This document shows, piece by piece, positions 1 to 13,519 of a stretch of 36,400 nt of DNA. A program made the position numbers and the translations under genes. Each line of letters opens with the position of its first letter. Position 1 is the first letter of the stretch. This DNA comes from Dipetalonema caudispina (Eukaryota; Nematoda; Chromadorea; Rhabditida; Onchocercidae): assembly GCA_013365325.1 (NCBI GenBank), contig JABVXV010000475.1, forward strand, positions 1 to 36,400, given 5' to 3'. The notes under the pieces are model-generated. The model ran no database searches. It worked only from the letters and a program-made list of their open reading frames with translations, and was not told the DNA's origin.

Positions 1-115
<115 letters not shown>

Positions 116-3100
116 CAATATAAACAATAACACAATAATAATCTAATAGTAAGCACAACGTGGTAATAATTATGGAATGTAATAATATGTATTAGTTGTT
201 ATTATAGTGGTAGCGTAAAATATGTAGTAATGCTATTATTATTACTACGATTGTTAATAATGAATAATTTGAATGAGTGGGATACTATCAGATGTTTGCT
301 TGAGGGAGATTTCAGTGATATATGATTAATTATAAGAGTCTTTGTTGTGAAGAAGTAATAATAATATTTGTGCCATAATTTGTTCCTGTTGAATTTAACT
401 AATTATTAAAATCGACACTTACTTTCAACACCTCTTAAAAGCTTTGAAATTTGACATTTTTCGATAACTCAAAATATATTTCAATATTTCGAATTCCAGT
501 TTTGTTGTTTCGTAGGTTTTCCATATGATTTAATCAGGTATACTTAAGCTTTTACTACGATGTTTGAAAACGTTATTCTTTTACGTTTTGTACTACTTAA
601 CAGTGTTTGTCTGATATGGTAATGGGTAAGATAAATTCAGTTTGCAGTTTCAGTCTACAAGAAACTGAAATATACCTCTGACCGTTGTCAACACAAATAT
701 AAATTTATGATTTTTTTTTTGTCAAAACTTTTTGTCTTCCTTTTCGCACAACCATCTATCTGCCATAGATGAATTAAGCATCTCAAAGAAACATTATGAT
801 GTTTGCTGTTAAAATATTTATTGACATTTAACCTTTCACCTAAAAAATACAAAAAGATTTGTATCGTATATGTTTGGCTTTTATCCGTATATGGTTAACT
901 CAGTCATCTAAGGTATACCGTATGTGGTTAACCCATTTATTTGCATTGTACCAATTTTTTTACACGTTAATTTTATTTACACGTTAATGTTAACATTTAT
1001 TTACACGTTAATTTACTGATCGACTTTGAACACCTCAAAAGTGCACAATTTTATATCTTACAAATCTAATGCTTCTCACCGAAGACAAACATCGATACGG
1101 TACATACTGTACCTATATTTGGATTTATGAAATATGATATATGTGATCAGATTACAGTATGTATAGATATTTCTAATATAGTAAATTTTTGGTTATAATA
1201 TTTTTTTCATACTTATGTATTAGCTTAGCTGTTAAATCTTATCTAATTACATTGATATAATTGATATTAGATAGGATTTGTCTTATTGTTAAATTTAATT
1301 AAATTAAACGATGTTAGGAAAAGGTAGATGTTTTCTGATTTGCAGAATGATTGTTGAAAAGAGTTTTGTTTCGAAATTTTCTATTCGCTAAGACGGCATG
1401 ACCGAGTAGTTTAGGAATAATGGCACATTGTTAACATTGATTTATTATCATTGGATGAGAAAGGAATTTGCTTTCTGCTGATAAAACTTCGAATTTTTAT
1501 TGGAGTTTTGATTTTTGAAAAAAAAAGAGAAAAAAAAAAAAAAAGGAATGGAGTTTTTTTCTTGTAAAATTTCAGTTTGTGCAAATGTCACTTTAAGTTA
1601 TCATTACCTTTGTCAAACTATTTTTACTCTCTACAGTTCATCTTTTGAGACGATGAAAATTGTCGAAGATAAAAATAGTTTTCAGTTAGCGATGAAAATT
1701 GTCAGTAGATGCTAGGAGGGTTTCTGATAAAAATTTTAATGAAGCAATAATCTTAATTAATAAGGAACGGTTCATATCATAGTAAAAGGGATACTAAGGG
1801 TTTTTGGAAAAAATAAGATTTGCAATGGCTAATACTGAAAGATTCGAAAATTTTAGATTGTTCTCGAAGTAGCATTTGAAAGATTTACTTAGAGTGATAG
1901 ACTGACAAATTACAAAATCATTATCATACATTTATTAACAAATTAATTACGCAACTCTGAAAAAATATTAAATTCGTAAGCAAATGTTTCATAGTTGCTA
2001 TGAATGTTTGTAGAAAGAAAATTATTATTAAAACTATTTAAGATCACTAGCATTACATGGATAATTTGAGAAAATCTCTGCAATTTTTTTTTTTCTTTTC
2101 TTTTTTTTTTTTTTTAAGATGAGAAGGTGTTTTAGAATGTTTGATTAAAAATTTACTACCTAATAATTATAGTAAACAAGTTTAGTTTATCTTCTTCCAG
2201 TAATCGGTAAACTAGTTTCATCTCTTCATGGCAGATATTTTCAATAGCATTTTTACCTCATATTTCATTCAACTAGTTTCACTTACTTTTGTATTCCATA
2301 CAAATAGAGCTATATTACAGTAACATTTGAAATTGATATCAAAATTAGTAGTTTTGTAAGTATTTAACATTTAAAATAAGTTGTGATTTGGAGAAATATA
2401 GATATTTATTGATCAATAATTAATTTTTAATGCCAATATTACAATTTAATTATTATTAATAGATTACAATCATTAATAGTACAAAAACTAGAATTTTTCG
2501 AGAAAATAACTTTGAACGTAAAAAATCGTAATTAAAATATATGAAACGGATAAAAACTAGAAATTGATAAAATATGTTACTGAGAAATATTAGCAAATAT
2601 TGTTATGAATTAAAAAAAGAAGAAATGTAATTGTATCGGTCGGATACTTTTGAAATTCATATCTTATTATAAAGGATATACAATATGTTGCAATTTATTT
2701 CTTGCATAAATTTGTTTTTATTCCATAATCAATTTTTATGTAAATTTTCACGCAATTATTATCATTATTGATTAGATAACAATCAATAAATATTCTACGC
2801 ACAATAAAATCCTTATTAGGCTTAATTTTCTTTTTTCCCTTTTCTTTTACAGTAAAATGTACAGTAAATTATTGTTGTTCTTTTCCTACAAAATATACCG
2901 TATTACTGTAAGGTAGGTTTTAAAAAAATTTGAAAAACAGTATATTACCTGAATTTTTGTTGAAAACTCTCATTGAAGGTATATTTAATGAATTAAGTTG
3001 CATCAAGATTGACACATAAAGAAGCACTCATATTACTGCAAAGAAAAACTTTATGATTGATATGAGAAGTAATCGAATTTGGAATTAATTTCTACTAAGA

Positions 3101-4485
3101 ATAATTTTAATGAAAATTATTATAAATTCGTTTGTAAAGTCAGTTCATCGACCTTTTTTTTTTTTTTCACATAAGCTTATATCAAATTAATAGGGTAATA
3201 AGGAATCGTTTGTCAATTATAATTTTTACCGTAATATTTCATCATTTTATTGCATTCTACCTATTTATATCAATGATTGAGTTGACTTATCCATTCTTTC
3301 AATTTACATCAATGATTGAATTGACCTATTCAGCACGTTCTCATTGCACTCATTCCCTTTCTATTTCAATTTACTCATTACTGAAATGTAATCAAAACAA
3401 GCTTAGTTAATCAAATAGTTCTTTTCAGAAATTTTAAAAGATTTAAAACTTGTCTATCTAATCCCTCTATTATTTAAATATTTGGTATTTTATCATTTTT
3501 TCAACTATCTTCTACTTTATAGTCTTAGATTTATTTTTTTATAGCACTTGATCATGCTTTAACTATCCAGCAAATATAATTATATTTTGGTTTCTAATTT
3601 ATTAGCATTAATTACAAAAGGATAATAATTTCAACATCCATCAGATAATTCTATCAAATATTTTTAAAATATTCTTTTCCAAAATAATTTTTAATAAAAA
3701 TTTGAAATATTTTTCAAGTCAATATATGGAAATAAAGAATAGTATGTTAGAAAATTTTATTAAATTATGAAATATACGAAAAACCATTCATTATATGAAT
3801 TAAAGACATGATGAAATGATTCAACTAAATAAACATATCTTTATAAATTTAAAAAAAAAAAAAATTATCCACTGCTCTTTTCCTTTCTTGGATCAAATAT
3901 TTATTATCACTCTAATCCTATTATATTTTATTATTCAAAAATTACAAAAAAATTCATTTTTTTTTTCAATAATTTTTATGGGAAAATTAATCGAATTTTC
4001 TTTCTAATCAACATTTTACATCTATATTGAATATATGTTTTTTTTTTTTTCAGTGATTTCTTTTTTTGATATCTGTCTAAACATTTCTTGTTACAATTTT
4101 TATTATTCGAATAAAAAATTCAGAAATTTATCGAAATACAAAAGTTAACTCGTAGTTTTATCGAAATAAAAAAGGTAATTTATAACTTCATTGAAATAGC
4201 AAAGATAAGAAAAAAAAAAAAAACAGGAACAAACAATATCAATGAAGAATTTAAGATTTATTCATAAAATATGTTTATAGTATTATCATATGTATTGTTC
4301 ATTCAGAAATAAATTTATAGTTATATTTGATGAAATGGTGGTGATTTGTTTGAAAATATGAATGAAATGGAATAACTTTTACCATAAACAATACTTATCC
4401 ATACTATATTTATCCTTTACTACAATGATATGATATATGTGATTGTTGTTGTGAAATTTGATATAATAAATGTAAATTTTTGCAG
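116..4485. other. AT-rich 5' flank or first intron; no firm exon
   Basis: About 4.4 kb of AT-rich sequence with poly-A and poly-T tracts. The amino-terminal coding exon(s) of the KASH gene should lie here or beyond the left edge, but none could be told from noise. A possible 41 bp mini-exon (about 2320-2360) before a GTAAGT donor at 2356-2361 is too weak to call. A degenerate 37 bp direct repeat (ATCAATGATTGA) lies at 3266-3329. Confidence 0.6.
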
Positions 4486-4683
4486 TTACAAAGAAGATGG
4501 CAATCATCTGTAGCAAATTTATCGGATATTGCATCTGGTACGACAACGGCTACTACTACTACTACTGTACCAATTACTTCAATTGATATCAACAACGATA
4601 GCAATACTTTATTACAAGAACTATTCTGTGAAGCATGTAGTACATTGTATAATGATATCCTAAATGCCATCGATCATCAATCG
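4486..4683 (+). CDS. unc-83: unc-83 exon 1 of the visible set (residues 1-66)
   Basis: The acceptor is TTTTTGCAG at 4477-4485 and the donor is TCG|GTTCGT. Length is 198 nt, phase 0 to 0. It starts LQRRWQSSVANL, which resembles the middle of a spectrin-type helix, then has a threonine tract (GTTTATTTTTV) encoded by an ACN triplet repeat, then a helix ending NAIDHQS. There is no methionine, so translation must start in an upstream exon that was not found. The phase matches the next exon. Confidence 0.75.
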
Positions 4684-7600
4684 GTTCGTCATTTTTCATT
4701 CATTTAAATTACTGGAACTTATTGAGAAACTCGTTCTTATCATTACCTTTATTGGAACAAAAAAAAAAAAAAAATCTCATATGAAAAGGTAAAGATTTTT
4801 TCATCTTTGTTTTGATAAAATAATTGTAAAGGAGGAGAAGAAAAATGCAAAAGCATATTAATTTATACCTTACATATCTCCCAATTACTTATTACAAATA
4901 TAAATTTATTTTGTTAAATATAAAAAATGAATTTTGATATTAGATTATGGAATTTTACACCAACAAATTCTATATAATTTGAAAAAGTCGAAAATCTCAC
5001 TTTATTAAACAGCACAATTTTTCGGAAAAAAAACTAATAGTAATTTATTTTATTTTTAAATGGCAACTTCTTATGTTATCAATTATCAGTTGTTTACTAT
5101 TTTCATTCAGCCAGCTTGTTTGTTTGTCTAATTTTGTATTCCTAAAATTAATTTTATGCTGTAATCAACGATCTGTACCTATTAAGTAGCTCAATTCGTT
5201 ACTATTTATCATTAATAGTAAAAGTTTGCTTGATGCTATAACTATGATCAATAATTCGTTTGTTTTGCTATTCATTTAATAATAGCTTTTCAAGTTAAAA
5301 TTTTAAATGAAAAAGATTAATTCTTTATTTTACACTTATATTGATAAGTGTTGCTAGTTTAATGGAAACTTTAAACAATCTCATTGTTGCATTCTTCTCT
5401 TGCAAAACATCTTAGTTCTTTCAAATTTTAAATTTGAAAACCAAATTTTTTTTTTTTTTTTTTAAATCCACTTTAGTTATACTCAATGTAGATTATATTG
5501 ATAATGATACTCTTTTTTTTTTTTTTTTTTGTTTTTCTTTGTTGAAATTTCAACTAAAATAATAAAATCCATTTTCCATTTTCTTAATTTAATTGATAAA
5601 GAAATTATAAAGATGTATAGCATATTGCCATAGCTCAACATTTTCGTAATTCCGGTATTTAATAATAATAATAATGTCGCTTTAATGTTCTAAACTAACT
5701 ATGAAAAGATCAGAAAAATGGTTGAATACGTAAAGTTTAGTTAATGTATCTGTCAAAATCTCTTCAACAAATAAACGATAAAATTTATAAAAGACTAAAT
5801 GATGGAGTATTTATTTATTACTATAGCAAAAATTCAATAAAGTGAAAGTAAATAAAGTTAAATTATTGTTACCCAATGGGATTTGTCTTTATTCATTCTT
5901 TGACACCGGAAATAAGATATTTACTTGAAGTATGGCATTATTCCACTATGAATACCATTTAGGGTTTTGTTTATGATGTTTAACCGAGAAGTAATTTACA
6001 TATTGCATTGCATTCTTCAATAACCATCAAATGGTTTGCTAAATTATTGAAGTTAATTATATCAGGTCATTTAGATTATCTAGAGTATCTGTATTGATTT
6101 TTTTTCACTAAAACATATATTTATTAGGTTGTCTGGATTGTTTATTTTTCTCAAACAATGATTAGTTAATTAATTGCATAGTATTAATTAGTTGATTGGT
6201 TAAATGATGTTTATGCTATCGAAATTTTTGTTTTCTTTCATTTGTTCCTTTGTTGCGTACTCTTTGTACATACTATTTGCAATATTCCATTTCGATAATT
6301 GATCAAATTAAAGGGCGAAAGAAGATTTCAAAAATATACACTTATTTGAACTTTAACCTTAGATCATATAATTCCTGCAAATTACTGAATTATTTCAGAG
6401 TAACAATAATAATAGCTTCTATCATCTCTCTTTTTATAATCACTTATACAAAATTTTTGGATGGACAAAAGTGACAAAAAATTTTCCTCTTCCAGCGATA
6501 TCAAAATAGTTTCAAGGTTATATTAGATGCCAGAAATACCAAAGATTATTCCCGAGATTATTAGTAATAATTCAGAATATCTCAGGTGATTGGATATTAT
6601 CAGGTATTAAGCCATACTTTAGAGTGATTTAAAAAAGAAAAATCTGAAATTACAAATCATTCATATATTTGTTAAATGTAAAAATTTCTCATGATATACT
6701 TAAGAATAATTTTAAAAAGATAATTTTTTTTTTTTTGTTAAATATAAGAGAATAATTCATGAAATTTATTTGCTATATAAGAATAGGAAATTAAAAAAAA
6801 AAAGAAAGAAGAAAGAAAAATATCTGAAACTTTTCTTTTTTATCATGTTAAAATTTATTTTTCATCTCTTTCATTCTTTAAATTAAGTATTTATTGCATA
6901 AATTAAAATCATAGACTTTTGAAAATCGGAATCTAAAATTGTTTGTTTATTCTTTTTATCTTTTTAAATTATAATATATTGTATGCATTACGCAAAACAT
7001 ATTTACCGTTTAGTTGTAATTAATAATAATAAAATGAGGAGTACTTTTTAGTTAACAAGTAGTAGTATGTATGTATTTGTTAAATTTGAAATGCTTTATC
7101 TATTCTTGTATCCCGTTGAATGCCGAAATTTTTACCAAATTTTCAACAATTTCACTTTACGATTATTTTGATCTTGCACTATTATCTATCCATTGATTTA
7201 AAATCAAATCTACGATAGGTATTAAATTTCATTCTCGATATATATTTATATACCTATGGATTATGTGATGGTAGTAGGATATAAATTAATAACTTAATTT
7301 AATCTCTGTTAAAATCATCAATACTTTGATTCCATTCTTAAATTCCTGATTCATCTATAGCTTTCTCTTTCCATCCTAGGATATCATATATCATTGAAAT
7401 TTATCGCTATAAATCAATTCATAGATTAAATTTTCATCTTCATGTTAATAAATTCATTTAATATCACACCATCTATTTCTCTCATTTCATTTCTTCATTT
7501 TCAAATTTTTAATTTTTTGAAACAATATATTACTATGTAATATATTTAGATTTTAATAATTATTATTAGAATATAAATAAATCATTCTATTATCGTCAGA

Positions 7601-10600
7601 ATATCATCAACAGCTTATTACAATGTAAAATATATATTCAAAAAAAAAAAAAAAAAGGTTTTTTTTTAACGTAAAATTGAAGTTGAATTTTTGTGTTAAA
7701 TGCAACTAAACGAATAATGTATTGCACTTTGCAGGTAGTCAACGAAAGCGATATTTTACGTCGTCGAATGGAAATCATCGAACAGGGCACCAAACTATCA
7801 GACGCCCTTCCACAACTGTCAAATTTGATTACTTCAAAGTAAGTAAAATTGCTTTCTTTTTTTTTTCTCCTTTTTTTTTTTTTTTTTTTTTTTTGCTTAA
7901 ATTCACTACGAATAATAATTCGAGAAATTTTTAAACATACGTCATAATTTTTCGTATTTATCATACAGAGAAGATTGTATTGCAGAAAGCTAAACGTACC
8001 GAAATCAATCGAAGACTTAATTTTTTTTTTTTTTTTTTTTGTTCTAAAATTTAAATATTGGTACTGGAAGCTAAAATTTCATTGTACACAAATACCATTG
8101 TTAGACACTTTCAAGCTTATGTATTATTTACCACAATTTGGAAATGGATTGATTGATCCATTTCCAGGAGAAGAAAATTAATTTTTTACTTTTTGTTGCC
8201 GGAATTCTTACTTGTAGAGCACTCTTATCAAACAAAATCAATTGATGAAACGGATTTATTAGTTAAAATGAAATTCATTACTGTTACGGAACAAAATGAA
8301 TTCGTTTTGTTAACCCACCATAATCGAACAGGAATAAATATGCTGAAAAACAAAAAGAGGATTAGGAAAATTCCATTTAAACGAGGTGAAGAGTTAATTA
8401 TATGATCCGACAGTTTAAGTATTAAAGGTCATCTCAACTGATAAACACATGCGCTTCATTTTAATTTGTGATATTAGAACCATTAAGGTATTAGAAAGAT
8501 TCCAATACTTATTGTTTTGCTAGCAATTCAATAGAATCGACAATTTTGATAAGTTAAAACAAGCTTACAATTCATTAACCAACATTTCTTCAATTTTGCT
8601 TCTGATTGTTCCGCACTCCGTATTTCTGCAATCACTAATTAACCTTTCACATCTACATGTTTTATATAATTTTTCCTTGTTCCGGAATCTATGACTTTAT
8701 TATTTCATCTGTTTGGTTTAAATAAATGTTTAGGTCTGAATGGTATTACCTATTTTGGTGATTTACTTACTCAGCTAAATGAATATTTGACTTTTCTCAT
8801 ATTTCTTAATTTTTTACCTATTTAACTTTTTTTTTTCTTTTTTTTTTTGCATAATACTGATCGATTACAATTTGAATTGATGAAATAAAATCAATTTTTA
8901 ACTGTTAGAGCTCATAGGTTATGTTAGCGATAAAAATTTCTGACAATTATTGACAAATAGTAAAATTATGAAAAATAAAAAAAGCTATCACAATTTTAAA
9001 AGTCAAATTTTAAGGATATATAACTCGTCCAAAATATTGGCTGGAACGAGTGAAGTATATTAGAGAAACTAAAGTACATTAAAAGAATTGCTTGAAATTT
9101 CTGAAATTTATAGCTTTTGGTCCTTCAGTTGCGGAAAAATTACTGATCCATGCTTTTGTTTTCTCTTAGGAATTTCCTATACTCTCTGTAATGTCAAACG
9201 AATTATTGAAATTGGACAATTTAATTGTTTGAGTTAGCATTTTTTGTTGCAGTTGTCAAATTTAGAAAAAATATTGTCAGTTTTGGAATCATAAATATAA
9301 ATAGAAAAAAATTTTTGGCATAAATTTCAGATTAAGTACGATCAATCGTGCTATGGAACATTTAAAATTAAATCGACAATCGTCCATAGAAAACGTTGAA
9401 AATGCTATTAAAGGTTAGATTAATCAATCATAGTTCGATTTATATCCTGAACATCATCTTTTATCCCTTCTTTTTTTTTTGAATTTGATGAATATCAAAA
9501 AGATGTCCTCTGATATGTTACTGATCAATAAGGGAACGTAACTTTAATCTTAAGATAGTCGAAAAAAAAAAAAAAAAAAACTGAATATGAGAGTAAGAAA
9601 CTTGATTTGAATGACAGATCGATCAAACATGAAATATGTTTTCCAAATTTAATTCAATGAACAAATTTTTAGAAGAAGGTGAACCAACGGCAGTATCGGA
9701 GCTTCGAAAATGGCTTCAAACGATGAGTGAAAAACTTTCCATAATGGAAAGCAAATTTAAAAGAGCTACACTTGCCCGTAAAGAACTGGATCGTTTGGCT
9801 GCCGACCAACAGGTTTCCGTTTTTATTTATTTATTTAATTTTTTTTTTTCGTTTGTCATCATTTTGTCTCACCTAATAAACATAAAATAAATGTTCCTTA
9901 CTCCGTATTAATTTGATTTTCTACTGGAACTATTAAACAGGTGGGAAAAAAAAAAAAACGTTTACGTGTGAAACACGTAAATACAAATGAATTGTAAATG
10001 TATCGGTAATAATAATTTTTATTTGTACATCTGTTTCTTATTGGAAATTTAATTCTAAAAATTTAGCCATACAAATTTAAGAAAGTACTGAACAAAACTT
10101 TACGTTTGTGAAATTATCGGAAGTATCGTTTAAGTTATGTTCATTTCAATATTATTACAAAAATTTTCGCTTTTAATTTTTTTTTTGCAATAATTTTTAT
10201 TTTTTTCATATCAATTCGTAAAAATTTATTGTATTTTTTATTTTTTATTTTTTGATTTGATTATCCGAAAATAATGAGTGATCATTTTTGACATGTATAT
10301 CATTATATGGAAATGTAAGTTTAGGAATTATATAGAATTAAAAAGTAAATTACCTGAATGAAATTTAAAAATAAACAAAATATGAATAGGTTGACAAGAA
10401 AAAAAAAAAAATGAAAACTAATTAGCGCAAATATCATAAAGATGAAGCAATAGATAATAAATAAATTTGAAATTATATTTCCTTTCAGTTTATTGTTAAT
10501 ACTTTTCCTTTAATTAAACAATTTTCCCATTACTTACTGAATGTGTAATTTATGCTAATCGGCTCATGTTCAACTTTTTAATTAGTAGAAATTAATGATT

Positions 10601-11557
10601 TGACATGTTCGGTTATTATTTCTTTACGACAAAAAATCATTGGGGAAAACTATAAAATGAATGTTGTTGTATATGTAAAAATTACAACATCAAGGGATAT
10701 TTCTGTATTTACAACGATAAATGATAGATGATAGTAGATAAAATACTTGATAGAAGATGTTATCAGTTAGACATTCAAACCTCTCAAAATTTTGTTTCAA
10801 TTAGAAAATATCATATAATTATTTCATAATTTCGAATTATTTATTTAAATTTCTTTTATAAATATTCTTTTACAAAACAAAAGCTTTCTGCTACAAATTT
10901 TAGTAATATTATTAAAAATTGATGATGATAAAATGAATGAAATTTTCTTCCCAAAAAAAAAAAAAAAGTTATATTTGAGAAAAGAAGGAGAAAATTCGAT
11001 GAATGTATTTATATTTTCCGTTAGAATCAATCAATTTTATTATCAAAAGCGTAAATCGATCATATGCATTAATTTTCTTTTTCAAATAATAATTTAATGA
11101 TTATATATAAATGTACATCTTCATATAACCTTGAAAATAGTATGCACAACCATACAACAATTTATATAATATTACTTTTGTCAACAGTAAATATCATCAG
11201 CACCAACATTATTATTACTACTACTACTACTACTAGTGTTGTAATTCTACTACTTATCGATACGTCATTTTAGCATCATACATTTTATGCAAGTTCAATC
11301 ATCCACGTAATCTGTAATCATACGTACTTGTTATTGTTGTTGTTTTTAATGTTATCAGTAATGTTGAGGAGGATGTAATGATCGTATTTAATAATTATCC
11401 ATTCTTTTACATGTATCATTTATTCATCTATCTATTTTTGCTATCTTCTCAGATGTTTTAAAACAGTTATTGATAATAAAAAATAATGATATACAGTAAT
11501 AATAATAATAATAAATTTACTAATACTATATTTGTCCCAGATTTTGTGACAAAACTG

Positions 11558-11605
<48 letters not shown>

Positions 11606-13485
11606 GTAATAATAAAAATAAAAATAATGAAAATAATAATAATAATAATGATAATATTAACAATAGTAATAATAATAATAAATAATGTTAATTAAATCAT
11701 CATTATTAGCAAAGATTTTAGTATTATTGAATTTATTTTCAAATTATGTGATAGTAATGTATAATAATTTATGAATTTCAATAGGTTAAATAAAAATAAA
11801 AATAAAGGAAAATATTGCCATATATTAGGTGACAAAGGTGAAACCAGTTGAAATTATCAGTTATGAGTCAAATTTTAGAATTATTCAAGATATATGATCG
11901 ATGAAGTCTTCAGGATATTGGAAAGTGCGGCAGTGTACTATTTGTTTTAAGGGTGGTTACAGAGCATTATTGAGTAAATGTATAATTTAAGTTATCCATT
12001 ACCTATAACAGGTATTAATGAAGGCAATTTTAATGCTTCTTTATTAATTATTTATGATTGGATGCAATTTTGAGGATATTGGAAATAGCGGCACGATTTA
12101 TAACAGCTTTAAGAGTGTCACAGAACAGCTTAATTAGTTAGTTAATTATAGCAGATATTTGATTGATTGATGAATTATATTAGACAATCGATCGACTAAA
12201 TAAGCTGACAAAAAGGAATGACTTATTAGTACTATTTCTAATATAATTTTCCTAGCTTGAATTAAACAACTATCTTCTACTTTTTAAGAGTACTATAGTA
12301 GGCGATATTGTGGTAAATATAATTTTTGACAAATACATACACAGTTATTCATTCCATGCAGTAATTAATTTTTTGAAGTTAACTTCACTAATTAAGTATT
12401 GTTATTTATTTTAAATAAATAGCTTGAAATGATTTAGAAGATTAGTTAATTTTTTTGACATAAAACTCAACAATATTATTTGCTTTTACATATTTTCTTT
12501 GCAAAAATGATAATTATACTGAATGATCTATTGCCTATATCATAAAGTTAATTAAAATAATTTCCTTTTATTTCTTTTTTTTTTTTTTTTTTTTTTTTCT
12601 ATCATTTTCCATTTATTCTCTTCATTTTTAGATTATTCTTTTTGGGTATATTCTTTATAAAATCCTCAAGTATTAAACGTATGATACGATTTTTTAGATG
12701 AATAGCGTGACAAAATATTATTAATATGATTGGTGACCTGTATGACCTTGCTATAAAATATAGTAATACCTGGGAATTCATATCTTTATCTTTTACTAAA
12801 GTTAAAATATCCCTATCCCTTTTAATATCCTATATATATATATACATGATTTATGGTTGTTTGTCAAATGAGTTATCTTCATATCAATTTGCTATCAGTA
12901 TCATCATAGGCAATAATCCATTAATGTTGTAACAATTTTAAGTTTCTATTAATTTTCATATTAGTGAAATAAATGATTGGTTGTCACATTTATTTAACTC
13001 TAATCAGTTTAATGCAGTCAAATTAGTTATATTTAAGCTATTCATTCTCTTACATCCTATCGCATATTTCTTTTTTAAATTAACAAAAAAAGTAAATGAA
13101 TAAAACTAAAATTTTTGTCAGAAATTATAATTAATTAATATTAAGAATTATATTGATAGTCACGGAATAGATATGTATCAGTGCGTGCTTGATTGATATT
13201 ATAAAATTGGTTACTACTTATAACGATCTCTAATTTAGCTTTCCATTTGTTTCATTTTTCATATACCTTTTTTTTTTTTTTTTTTTCATTAGGAAATGAA
13301 TAAATTTATAGAAATGTAATCGATTATCAATATTTAATTGGTATAAATTTTTAGATTCTCCAGTTACAAATCGAAACCGAAGGGCATACGTTAGTCAATA
13401 ACGTTCAACGAACTGTTACCAGGTAATTTCTTTTTTTAATTTAGATTTTCAAAATTTTTATCTTAGTTTAATTTTAGATCTTCCT

Positions 13486-13519
<34 letters not shown>

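Noticed and set aside
1515..1715. 66-residue open frame beginning MKKKEKKKKK
   Set aside because: Starts in a poly-A tract; no good donor and no link to the KASH gene frame.
4410..4670. 86-residue - strand open frame opposite exon 1
   Set aside because: Shadow of the + strand coding exon; its valine run is the antisense of the threonine repeat.
7638..7964. 108-residue - strand open frame
   Set aside because: Antisense of exon 2 plus poly-A/poly-T tracts that read as Lys and Phe runs.
11486..11695. 69-residue open frame
   Set aside because: Polyisoleucine produced by the AAT microsatellite.
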